Shown here: positions 10,741 through 21,500 of the stretch, one piece after another
Position numbering within the stretch: position 1 is the stretch's first letter
Layout: each line of letters starts with the position of its first letter
Assembly (NCBI GenBank): GCA_000727475.1
Contig: KL647290.1
Span: 662,765-726,764, forward strand
Length of the DNA: 64,000 bases
Source of the DNA: Sarcocystis neurona
Lineage: Eukaryota; Apicomplexa; Conoidasida; Eucoccidiorida; Sarcocystidae
Direction of reading: 5' to 3'
Notes under the pieces: generated by a model
Databases searched by the model: none
Seen by the model: only the letters and a program-made list of their open reading frames with translations
Told to the model about the DNA's origin: nothing
Made by a program: the position numbers and the translations under genes

Positions 10741-12850
10741 CTTTCTTGTTCCCTTTCTCTTTTCCGTCGGACTTCTGCTTTTTCTTCACCCTGTCTCTGC
10801 TGCAAGAACGTCACCAACATACGTGCGGAAGACCGACGCGAGTCTCTGCGCCTTCTCTTCTTGGAAACACACGTACTAAACTCATGCACATATATGTATG
10901 TCTTAGACCTGCTGCTGCATCCCCCCGCCCTCCGGCTCTCCCTGTGATGGATTTGTATGGGTGGCCCATGTGCGTTGTAGTGGACAGTGAACGACGGAGC
11001 CTTCTTGCCCGCCGGAGCCGAAGAACAGACGCAGGGAAGGAAAAGAGGAGAAGCAAAGAGAAGGAGAAGAGCCGCAGCAGCGGCTCCTCAGGACCAGGAT
11101 GGGGAAGCAGGTAGGTGGGCCTGTCTACAGGAGAGTAGACAGTTTCCGCCGGCGGCAGCAACAGCAGCAGCAGACGCAGCTGCTCAAGAAGTGCCAGGGG
11201 ACACTGGCTCGTAGACGCCAGAGAAGGAGGCAAAAAGGTTTTCTTCGTGACTGGGTGTCCAACGTATTGACCGGCAGGTCTGCGTATGCGCTGTTCTGGC
11301 GGAATCTTTCTATGTCGCTTTTTCTACGCCGAAGTAGCAGACCTCCGTGTGTGTATGTGCGGGTGTGTTGTGGGCAGCAAGTTTTTTTTGCTTCTTCTGT
11401 CTCCTAGACAAAGAAGAGGATAAAGAAAGGGAAGAAGAGAAGAAGTTGTGGAAGTCGCTTCCTCGCTCGTGAATCGCTGGCCTGTTGAAGCACGAGCACG
11501 TCTGCTTCAAACTTTCTTTTGTGTCATTTCGGCGGTAGTGTAGTACTCTTCCTGCCGATCTTCCGCTTTTCCTCCCTTCTTCTCTCATTTTTGACTGCCC
11601 GCTCGCCTTGCTGTTACTTCCTGGAGGTCTTTTCTGTTGCTTCCCCTCCACTCCTGCCTGCGCGGCTCTTTTCACTTGTAGAGCTTCCTTTTCTCCCCTC
11701 TCTTCGTCCTTTCAACTCTCCCTAAGCAGCACCTTCTTCTGCCCTCCCTTTCTCTCTTCTACCTGGCAGTCTTTTCCTCTTTATCTCTTCGGCGCTTCTT
11801 ATGAGCAGAGGGCAAGAAACGAAGAAGAGTCGTCCGGCGTTAGTTGCAACAGACCTACCCAGCGACTCTCCGTCTGAAATGTGAAGGGTGTTTTTTCGTG
11901 GCGTCGCTCCCCCTACTTTTTGCTGACGCTTTTTTCTTTCCTCTGTTTTTGATTTCCTCCTCAATACGTCGTCCCCCCGCTCCCCTCCCCGTGTGTCCGC
12001 ATATATAATCGTTTGAACGACCTTCTTATTTCTTCGTTGGCCGCCTTTTTGTTTCCCTCCTCGCAAGAGCAGCAACAGGCAGTCTCTTCCTTCCCGCTAA
12101 ACAGAGCTGCGCCACACGCGGAGCCGGTTGCAGAGGACTTCCATAAAACGACGCCTCCCGCCTCCCACGCGCAGAAGAAGAAGTGGAGACGGCTTCTCCT
12201 CATCTGCCTCGCTGGACACAAAGGAGAAGAGACACTTTTTCTTGTCTCTCCTCGCCTGTGAAGGCAGCGTGTATATGTGTGTGTGTGTATGGAGGGGAGT
12301 ACTTTTCTCTTCTTGTTGCTGTCCTTGCATGAACATACGTAACGTTTCTACGACATTTTAGACGGGAAGCGTCTCCTCGTTGTGTTCTTTCTCTCTTGTC
12401 TCTCCTTTCCTTTTTTCTCCCTCTTTCCCGCTCCACGTTGTGACACACATACATTTCTCTGTTTTCTCTCTCCTTTTCTCTGTTCTGCTGTCTTCGTGTT
12501 CTTTTCTCTCTTTCTCTTTGTCTGTCGTCAGCGTCTGTCTCGCGCTCCCTTGTTAATATCTTGGCGTGTATATGTCCGGGTGCGCGTGTGTTTCTTTGCC
12601 TGGTAGCTAGCTGTCTAGCTAGCGTTTTTGTTCTCCTTTCTTACAAAGTGTCGTCCTCTTCTTTGTCTGCGGGAAATACGTCACTTTTTCGACGAGAGAG
12701 AAGAAGAGTCGAGAGGCCCTTTTCTTTTGTCTCTTCCTCTGTTATTTGAAACAGCAGTGTACAGTCTTCTGCACGCCCGGCGCACCGCAGTGACTTTGGG
12801 CAACTGGTGTACACGTCGTTCTGCTGTAAATCTGCCGCTGTTTTTTCCTT
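10741..12850. other. Pyrimidine-rich stretch; scattered exon-like pieces, no assigned gene
   Basis: Mostly CT-rich single-strand-biased DNA. Non-repetitive open pieces on + lie at 11099-11330 (basic, with a short Gln run) and 12133-12250 (starts after a TTGCAG acceptor-like site, Arg/Ser-rich). Either could be an upstream exon of the PIP-box gene that follows, but I found no splice chain that proves it. A perfect tandem GCTAGCTGTCTAGCTAGC-like palindromic cluster sits at 12605-12623. Confidence 0.4.
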
Positions 12851-12858
12851 TTGCACAG

Positions 12859-13817
12859 ACTTCGTCCTTGCAGAGAGCAGCTGCCGTCCTTCGTTCCCTG
12901 CCGCAGAGGCTTACCTGCCACAGCACCAGCGCAGTACCTTCTCAAAAAGGAGAGGAAGCAGCTCCCTAGACAGCGACTTATTTGCCGACACGGCTGCTGC
13001 TGTTGCTGCGCTTCCCCGCGGCACGGCCCACGGATCACGACACAGAGACCGTGCGGCAGCAGGAGTAGCAGCAACAGGGGGACGGGCTGCAGCGGCAGCT
13101 GGACGAGCAGGGGCAGCAACCGGACAGAGCGCAGCAAGGGAACAGCAAGGACTCGCAGCAGCAGCAGCACCACGCGCAGCAGTAGACGGTGAAGATTTTC
13201 TGAATGCAACACGTCGGAGTTTTTGCCGTGGGCAACAGCAGACAGCAGCTGCAGAGCGACGGATGGGCGACGCGTTGAATGGCTGCGGGGAGGGGGGAAG
13301 TGGCTTTGCTGCAAAACTAAGGCGAAGTAGCGCCGCCGTTAGAAGCGCAGATATGCAAAATGTTGCTGCTTTTGTTGCTTCTCTTCCTTCTGTCGTGAAG
13401 GACGGTGATGGCGAGGTAGAAAATAGCTCTGACGACGATTTTGACGAGGACGTGGAGGTCGACATGTTGTGCGGGAAGAGGCGACAGAGCCCCTGTCACC
13501 CAGAAAAAGAAGAAGAAGAGACACGTCGCCGCCTTGCTGCTTCATACTGGGCAAACGGCGCAAGAGAGAGCAGCAGCGACGGCCGGAGAGAAAGTCAGCA
13601 GCAACAGCAGGCAGGGGCACTGCTGGATGTTGCTGGCGTGTGCTCAAGTTTCTCAGAAAAGCCTCGCGGAAAAGTAAGGAGTAGCGCCCCGACGCAGCAG
13701 CATGGAAATGGCAACGGCCAGGGACCCGGCTGTCACGCGACGCGCAGCGCGGGAGAAGGAGACAGAGGAAAAAAGAACACGCAGGCGGACTTGAGAAGTT
13801 TCTTTGTTCGAAAAGAG
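12859..13817 (+). CDS. PIP-box protein, long 5'-proximal exon (5' partial)
   Basis: An open stretch begins after a TTTTGCACAG acceptor at 12858 (an alternative acceptor is at 12873) and ends at a GTGAGC donor after 13817, phase 0. It holds a Ser/Ala-rich start, an Ala/Gln tract from a mild CAG array (12990-13190), an acidic patch ENSSDDDFDEDVEVD, a Glu/Arg segment and, at its very end, QADLRSFFVRK. The last fits the PCNA-interacting peptide consensus Q-x-x-(L/I/M)-x-x-(F/Y)-(F/Y), followed by basic residues as in many true PIP boxes. PIP boxes occur in replication, repair and chromatin-assembly proteins. No enzyme domain is visible, so the role is inferred only as nuclear, PCNA-linked. The start codon and upstream exons were not found. 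Confidence 0.5.
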
Positions 13818-14690
13818 GTGAGCATTTTCTCTCGAGAAAGAAGAAAGGAAGACACGCGCATCTGTGCAGCGGGTGTTGTCGTCCAGCAGGGGAGTCGTCG
13901 AGAAAGATACACTTCTCTTCTATTTTTAGTGTCTTAGCAGCCGCAGCGCGCGTAGATAAACGGCGGAAGAGCACGCGGGACGAGTAATTTTTATGGTGGT
14001 CTCCACGCTGGTCAGAAGGCGGAAAAAACACGTTGAAGATGTAGGCAGAGGCGGCGTGGAAAAAGTGGAGACGAAGGAGAAACGAGAGAAAAAGGGAGAG
14101 GCAGGCATACACACGTACGAAAATGGCGCTGGTGATTCTCTGTTCCTGGGATCGGTAACGGCAGGACTCGTTTTAGACACTGCGGCAGCGAGAAGGAGGA
14201 AGAATAAATAAGAAAAAATAGAAAATGGACGAAAAAAGAGAAAAGGCCGAGACACTGTCATCACCGAAACCGACTGAAGGCTGGACAGCGACTTGCTCCT
14301 GTGGAAGAGCAACAAGCGCCGCGTGTTCACACCGCATTTCCTCTCTTTTGTGTCCCGCTCTTGAGCGGCCCACAGGCCGTCCAGCTGCCTCCTGCAGCAC
14401 TTCGTCAAACGTTGAAGAGGAAGATCACTCCCCTGCGCAGATATTACATAGACGTATCTGTTCATCTTCGCGGAGGCATATGCACATACAGTAGCACGGT
14501 GGAGTGCAGTGATAGCAGGCGACGGAGGCAAAGGGACGAGGAACAGGAGAAAGAAGAAGAGAAAGCTTGCTGTCTTCTTCAAAGAAGAGCGGCGTTTTCC
14601 TTCTTGAAAGGCTGTTTCTGTTTTGGGTTGACACGTCGCTGTCCTGCGGGAGAAGTCTGGGCCTTAAAGCCATTTCTTTTACTCTTACAG

Positions 14691-15571
14691 TAGGAAGTTC
14701 TACGAAACGAGTTCTTGGCCGGGGGAGAAAACGAGAAGAAAGAACGCTTTTTTTTCCTGTCACGCTTCCGCCCGAGAACCAGAAGTCATCCGTGCGTAGA
14801 TATGCAAGTGAGTCCCTCACTTTGTTCGCAAGTGTTCACGCTGTAGTACAGAAGCATCTGTATACAAGTGTCGTGAGTGTATGTATATAAACACATACGC
14901 ATATATATATGCTTACAGACGTACCGACAAGCAGGTGCTTACCGTATGCTGCAAGGAAGGCACTGCTGCTTGGGGATGAAATTCATGGATAAACGCTCGT
15001 TCGTTCTACGCGATCAACGCAGCGGAGCGGTAACTTATATGTTGTCTCGCGCCGGCTTTTCTGTTGGATATTTTGTATTGAAGGGCCGCTGAGCAGCTGT
15101 GCTGCCTCACTTGTATAATATGAGTCGTCTTCGTCGGCGCACGGTGTTCTGCAGGCAAGCTGCCGCAACAGAAGAGAAGTATCTGCAGCGCCCGCTAGTA
15201 CTGACGGTAGCTTACTAGCGCCACCAACATTGACGAGAACAAACGTCTCTCGTATTTCAACAGAATCGCGAGAGGTCCACCTAGGAAACGAACATGGCAA
15301 ACGTACAAATGTACCATTCCGAGTGCCAGAAAGGTCTACAATCCCCCCGCGTCGCGGGAGAGCCGTCTGTCTTCCCGTTGACCGAATATCGAGAAGAGGA
15401 AGCAGCCTGCTTACAGAGACACAGCAAGTGTTGAAGAGTCACGTCCCACCACCGGAGGCTGTAGAAAGCATCGACGACTTGGCTAATGACGAAGTTGACG
15501 ACAACGAAGAAGAGGATTTGTTTCTCGCGTCACTTGGCAGAGCTGCTGTAAGTTCAAGCCAGGAAGGCTAG
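14691..15571 (+). CDS. Probable downstream exons of the PIP-box gene
   Basis: Two exon-like blocks follow the PIP-box exon on the same strand. One is 14691-14807, with a strong acceptor (TTTCTTTTACTCTTACAG), a GTGAGT donor and a basic cluster KRVLGRGRKREER that looks like a nuclear localisation signal. The other starts near 15155 after TTCTGCAG and ends in an acidic stretch (DDLANDEVDDNEEEDLF). That block either stops at 15571 or splices at the GTAAGT after 15547. If it splices, the next exon may start at 15647 (acceptor TTTCGTCAG) and read CGLKRCSSC, a possible zinc knuckle. Phases between 13817, 14691 and 15155 do not close directly, so at least one small exon is missing or a site is misplaced. 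Treat as exons, not a finished model. Confidence 0.4.
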
Positions 15572-15904
15572 GACACGTAGTCACTTGAGTGTCTTCCTTG
15601 AGGTCGATTTGTTGGCGCAGTCGTAATTTGCCGTTGGTTTCGTCAGCTGGAGGACGGCCGTCCTTTCTGTGGCCTCAAGCGATGTAGCAGCTGCTTGGTT
15701 GGTGGGTGACACTGGCCGTTGTCCTCCACTTAACGCACTTTTTGGGTGGCTACCAGGGCAGGAAGAAACCCAGTGTGCTGCTTTGGGCAAGAGGAGTCCT
15801 AGGCTGAAACGTTACTTACTAACGGCAGCAGTCTCCAACGAAAAGAAACGAACTGCTAACGGTTGGTGTACATAGAGCGTATGTGCTTGCTGCTTCGTGT
15901 GCAG

Positions 15905-16197
15905 GGTCCTACATACGGCCTCGTTGGCAAGCGTACGTTCGACTAAGCCTGATAATCGTATATGTGTTGACAAGCCTTTTTCCGACGTCCTTCGCCGCAG
16001 TCAACAGTTCTATATCTGTCGAGCCATCGTGTGCTGTTATCTGCACTGAAATGTCGAAGGCGCGTCAAAGCCGCATTTCATATGCCCAGCAGTGGAGGAA
16101 TAGGTTTTCTTTACTGCGCTCGCGTAGTTTGATGAAGTCAAGCGGACAGTACGACACACTGAAGCACGGGGACGACGATGTCCCAACGTGGCAAGCA
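15905..16197 (+). CDS. Unassigned exon with one hydrophobic helix
   Basis: After a TTCGTGTGCAG acceptor an open stretch of about 97 codons encodes a hydrophobic segment (LSLIIVYVLTSLFPTSFA), which could be a signal anchor, then a Ser/Arg-rich part. The 3' limit is uncertain (a GTATTT donor-like site at 16198). I do not recognise it. The 900 bases after it contain nothing I can support. Confidence 0.3.
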
Positions 16198-17102
16198 GTA
16201 TTTTGTCACTTTTTGTAGTTCCTGTGTTTGTGTAGCATTTGCTCGTACATGCTGACACGAGTCTCCATTATCAGTAATAACAAACGGTGGAAAGCGGAAC
16301 ATGGTCAGTCCGAGAGGCAGCTAGAATTCCTAAGGGCGTCTTGTGGGCGGTGAAACGCCTTTGAGTAACTAGGAATGACGAGGAGGCCATTTGCACACAT
16401 AATGTGATATGTGGAGGGAGCGCGCACAGCCGACCTTCGAGGCAAGCCTCTTTTTGAAACTCTTGTGATTTCCTACATCAAAGAGCTGCAACTGCGCTGT
16501 TACATCATGGGACCTGAAAGTGTCGGCGATCAGTGCTGAAGAGACGCTCCTTTTCGTGCAGAAATCTATGAATCATCGCCTCCTTTGAGGGCAACCAAGA
16601 CTCGCTTGTGCAGCGAAAAAGCACGGTTCCGTACTTAGGAAAAATTTAACTATATTGCCAAATTGTGCGCGAAAGCGAGAACGGATCCACGACTTGTTAC
16701 TTCCAAAATGCGTACTCTTCCATCATATATCACATCGGAAATTTCAGTATAACGAAGAAATGCTTCCTGACCTCTGGTTGTCGAAAATGTGTAACGGGAC
16801 GCCAGCCTCACAGGGTAGTCCACTATCATCAGTCATCTGTTTGGCGTTTCGTAGCAGTAACACGACGTTCAGGTGGTCGACCGCTCTCTGTAACAGAAGA
16901 TATTTAGCAGATAAATTTGTCGACATCAGTAATATGAGTAAATTTGACAGGACGCGACTACGCCGGTTCCGTGTCAAGAATATTCTCAAACCGGAGACGC
17001 ATCATCGGTCATAGTGAGCACACTTTCTCGTTTTTGAAAAAAGGAAAAAGAGGAAACTACTGATCTTTTGATTCGAAGACGGCGCCTGTCCGCTTTCTGC
17101 AG

Positions 17103-17615
17103 GACTGGCATGCGAGTGTAGACCTAAATCTGGAGACTTTGTGCTAGATTTACACAGGAACAGTCTGCTTGAGCCGCTAATGTACGTGCCTACTCCTGAC
17201 GATCTAACTTTTGCGTGTGAGTCGTCGGCCCCTGTCTCTATACATGTCGTCTATAATCTGCCTTGTGCACATAGCTTCGTACCGATAACTTCATTAGTAT
17301 CCCTGCAAAGGGGGGTAAGCTGGCGGTGTGCCCGTGAATAACGGTTTGCTAGCTACTTGTTTATACGTATACAGCTCGTCATCTGTGCACGTGTGACGCT
17401 GGAAGAGTCTACGTCTCCTGTTGCGGTAGACCTATTGGTTGATCACGAAAATTGAAGGATTGAGTTGGGGACACGGTACCGGTTGCGCCTCCAGTGATGA
17501 CGGTGCGCGACTGTTACAGCGTGCCGATCTGTATGTGTTTCATTTTGCGCGTGAAGCAGTGAAAGACAGCGTTGTCCACTGGGAGCGTCAACAACGGAGA
17601 TGTCCGCTGGCAACC
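17103..17615 (+). CDS. Two phase-compatible unassigned exons
   Basis: Exon 17103-17314 (acceptor CTTTCTGCAG, donor GTAAGC) and exon 17520-17615 (acceptor GTTACAG, donor GTGAGT) join in phase 0 without a stop. Readable pieces are SGDFVLDLHRNSLLEPLMY and ADLYVFHFAREAVKDSVVHW. Composition is that of a normal folded protein, but I do not recognise the family. They may be the end of an upstream gene or 5' exons of the glucan synthase; a direct join to the 18549 acceptor fails on phase. Confidence 0.35.
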
Positions 17616-18047
17616 GTGAGTCGTTTTACCACTGCCCGTCCTCTGTTCGCCCGTTTTACCCATCGTCGGCTGAAATTGATCACGGTCTCAAGCTCAGCAA
17701 CACGAACAATGTGTGTACTCAGTCAGAAGCAAAGAAGACACCGTGTCACAAATGTTTACCCGCCAAGAAGCAGTTCGCACGCCTCACTGGGGGAAGGCCT
17801 GTCCTATAACCGGTCGCCTGATACCCTCTTGTCCCCCTGACTTTGCGATTCCATTTTCGTACTGCTCAAAAGAAAGCAATAAGGAATAGTGAGGAGAGCC
17901 TCTCATGAGTTCTGTAGCCAAAAACGGAGACGGCTGCAGGGCAAGCAAGGGACAGCTTGCCTGTTCCCCTGCTATGCATGTCCACACGGCAATATGGCGC
18001 TTCCAAGCCTTCACCTCATGTGTTATCCGCCCTCTTCGGTCTTTTTT

Positions 18048-18290
18048 GCCTGGTGTGTGAGGAATTTTAAGCGGCACATGAAAAGGGCTGAATGGAGTGC
18101 CGTGGGGGTCCACTGGTTCAGCCTCTCTGCGTACTTTCTCCGGCAACTACTGCTGTTGCCACATCGGTCTTGCCTGGTGTGTGACGAATTTCAAGCGGCA
18201 CGTGAAAAGGGCTGAATGGAGTGCCGCGGGGGTCCACTGGTTCAGTCTCTCTGCGTCCTTTCTCTCGCATCTACTGCTATTGAAACGTCA
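18048..18290. repeat. Direct repeat, two copies of about 124 bases
   Basis: GCCTGGTGTGTGA starts at 18048 and again at 18172. The two copies differ at few positions over about 115 bases and lie just upstream of the glucan synthase start. Confidence 0.85.
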
Positions 18291-18576
18291 GTCCTTCTCA
18301 ATAACATGTGTGTGGAAGCATAAACCTAATAGCTCCTTCACAGCTACCTTGGAGCCTTACGGCCAAAAAGGCGTTTTATCCGGGAAGCTGAGATGCAGAG
18401 GGTACACGTTTGTTGAAACACCTGCTACTCCTTTCTCTCGCTGCGCCGTTGGCCCGAAGGCCAGAGCCTTCATCCGAGTAACATGTTCCATGTAGGGGCG
18501 TGACGCCGACAGGGCGTACAACTCTGAAACTCTACACACAACTTACAGGTTGAATTTCTTCTGCATTCATGGAAAA

Positions 18577-21500
18577 ATGGCAAGCTCTATCGCCAGCCAT
18601 ACCCTGCCGTCGCAGTCTGCGCATCCTGGCATGTACCGGCGCTTGAAAGTGAACGTAGTCGTTTTAGACGGTTCAAATCTCCACAACAGCAAAGTACTAG
18701 AGTGGCAGCCACTTCCTCCTGGACGTCCTGCTGTTTATGCAGATGATGACTTGACGTGGGGAGAACGGCACTCTTGGATGTTGAGGGAAGTGATCGATTT
18801 TATGTGTAGGTCGGATTCCCGGTTTTATGGGAGGAGACATAATGTGCCTACTGAAGACTACAGAGAACAACTTCGACTGTATCAGGTAAGCGTTTCGGTG
18901 AAAAGGGTGCCTGCGACTTTGGCGAGAATCGAGTATAACACATGAGTGCTACGCCAGGCAGACCTGCGTGTACACACTCAACGGTATGCGTAGCTTCTTA
19001 TAGAAGGATACGTACACGTTCTGGGCGGACACCGACTGTAGTTACGGTATGCAAATGTATATTAACACGATTACATATACACATGTTACATCTACATAGG
19101 TATGTAATGGTGTACAACAGGGTGAGCTGCCCCGCTGTATCTTGTCAACCAGATTGTGACGAAACGCTTAAAATCAACGTATATATGACCTCCACGCTGC
19201 ATTGCTTTTACATCCTGTCTTTCACGGACGGCGAAAATAGTCCGCCAGCCTGTCTGGAGACCATTTGTGCAAAACGATTTTGTCTTGGGTAGCTCTGCAA
19301 ATTTTTTTCCGTTGTTGAAAACAAGCACTAATCCGGTACCTGTGTTTCTTGGACAAGACCGTACGCAGCAGTGCACTCAAGATAGAGATCGTTTTACAAA
19401 TATTAAGCTTGTTCAGATAACTTCCATGCATTTTTCTCCGCACAGCAAGTGTCTCCTCTCCTGTTACATTGATAAAGTGTGAAAACGTCTGCATGTGATT
19501 TCCAACGATTCTGCGACGGACGGGTTGTTGTTACTCGTGCAGAATCCTTCCAGTTTCGTCAAACGGAGGCACACGACGTACGTTATCGAACAAACCATCT
19601 GGTTTGTTGTCAAGGCCCAGTATCGTTTTCAGCTCGACAACATGTACAATCAAATGGAAGACGTATGTGTGCATATCCTCAACATTTGCATGAGGGAAGT
19701 TCGAAGAGAATCCTTCGTTATCGGCCCGCATATCCTCTACCTTGCAGTTCGCGAGTACCACAATAGGCTCTTCGCCAACTACTTCAAATGGTGTGACTAC
19801 CTCGGTGAAAATCCGTTCCCCTGGGAGCATCCTCCATGGTTAGAGAACAGTTTCTGCTCTGAAGATGCGGTTGGAGATACTCCGTTGACTTCAGTAACGG
19901 TCATCGAAACAGAGGAGCGCAAGTCAGGTAAGACAAACCATACGCTTCTGTGCACTTGTTGTACCATGTGGGTAAAGCGTACCGCCTTCTTGCTGCGTTC
20001 AAGTGGTAGGGGAACACTAATTACATTCGCCTTCCGATCAGGTTGATGCAAGACGGCACTCACGCGTGCTTTCTCCGCAAAGTGTTTGCGCTTCAGGATG
20101 CACTGAAATATTTCCTGCAGCCACGAGACGTGATATGCAAAAAATGACATACGAAATCGCTCTTTTCAAACTTTTATGGGGAGAGGCTTTCAATCTGCGA
20201 CACACGCCAGAGTTTCTGTGTTGGATTTTCCATTGGCTGTGCCTTGCTTGGAACCCTACTTTCGTGGCGGAAGAAAACTTCGTGGATCTCATCAGGGATG
20301 TTCTACAACGTGCGCGAGACGAGCAGTGGTGAGGACAATGACTCGTTAGACAGGAAAACAGGTTGTCCCCCCCCCCTCTCAGAACTCTGCGGCTGAGTTA
20401 GCCCCCAAGGCTGCAAAAGACGGAGGTCTTAAGAATAAAGCATGTAGTTGATCAAAACTGTTAGGGACGTAGCAGTGTCGAGGTACTGTCAGTTCAACCG
20501 AGCCTCACTCTCTTGTCAATCTGCAGGTCGCCTGCGTTGTTGTGCCGGAAGTTACAGAGAAATTCATTCTTCCGTGGAAGAGTACGTGAGACGAAATCAA
20601 TGAAAAAGGACTACCGACATGCCTGAGCTGGGAAATTGAGAGACGGTGTAGAGAGATGCGGTCTCGAGTCTTGAATCAGCGCTGTGATTTGGACTTTGTC
20701 CTTCTAAGTCGCTACTTTTACATAATTGAAGTGAAATTACACACGTGGTTGTGCTTCTTGGCAAACGTCAACCCTCTTTCTCTTTCACCAGTACCTTATT
20801 CGCACGTGCACGTTTATTTAGAGGTCGGCAATTTCCATGGTTCGCCCGTCCACCTTCATGACAGATGTCGCCTTCAGCTGCATGGAAACTAGTAGGTACT
20901 CCCTATTCAGGCATGAATACGCGCGCCATCTTGGTTTTCTCGTCTTCAGGTACTTGGCCAGTGCGCTTCGAAGCCCGGACCACTGCAGCCGTCTTTTGTA
21001 TGACGACATAAATGAAGTATTCTGGGAGCGAGAGGCAATTCGCCTGTTGAAAAAGGCAAAAGAAAACACAGAGAAGCTCTACAGCTTGCAACGTCCTTCA
21101 GGGCAACAAGACGCACAGTCCAGCCACGCTCCCGGTGCTGGGTCAGACGAAAATGCGTACTCCGCTGCCTCCGCGAGATGCAAAAAAGAAGATTGTCTAC
21201 GACTGGAGGCCACGAGAGAGAACCTGAACTTGATCGTTGAGCGTCTGTTGTACGCTACAGAGCCGGGAAAAGGGATTAAGACATTTTTGGAAAGACGGAC
21301 GTATCTTCAAGTACGCGTTCAGTGGGAAGTCGAGAGCCATGAAGTTCGTGAGGACTGATCGCTTACTTGGCGGACAACTTTGTTAGCAGATGTATCGCAG
21401 AACGCAACACTGTGCTGCACGTGACACTATATTAACAGGTAGTCTACTTTTACCGTATATCTCAACATGCAAGACTAAGCCAGTTCTTAGCTGATGTACC

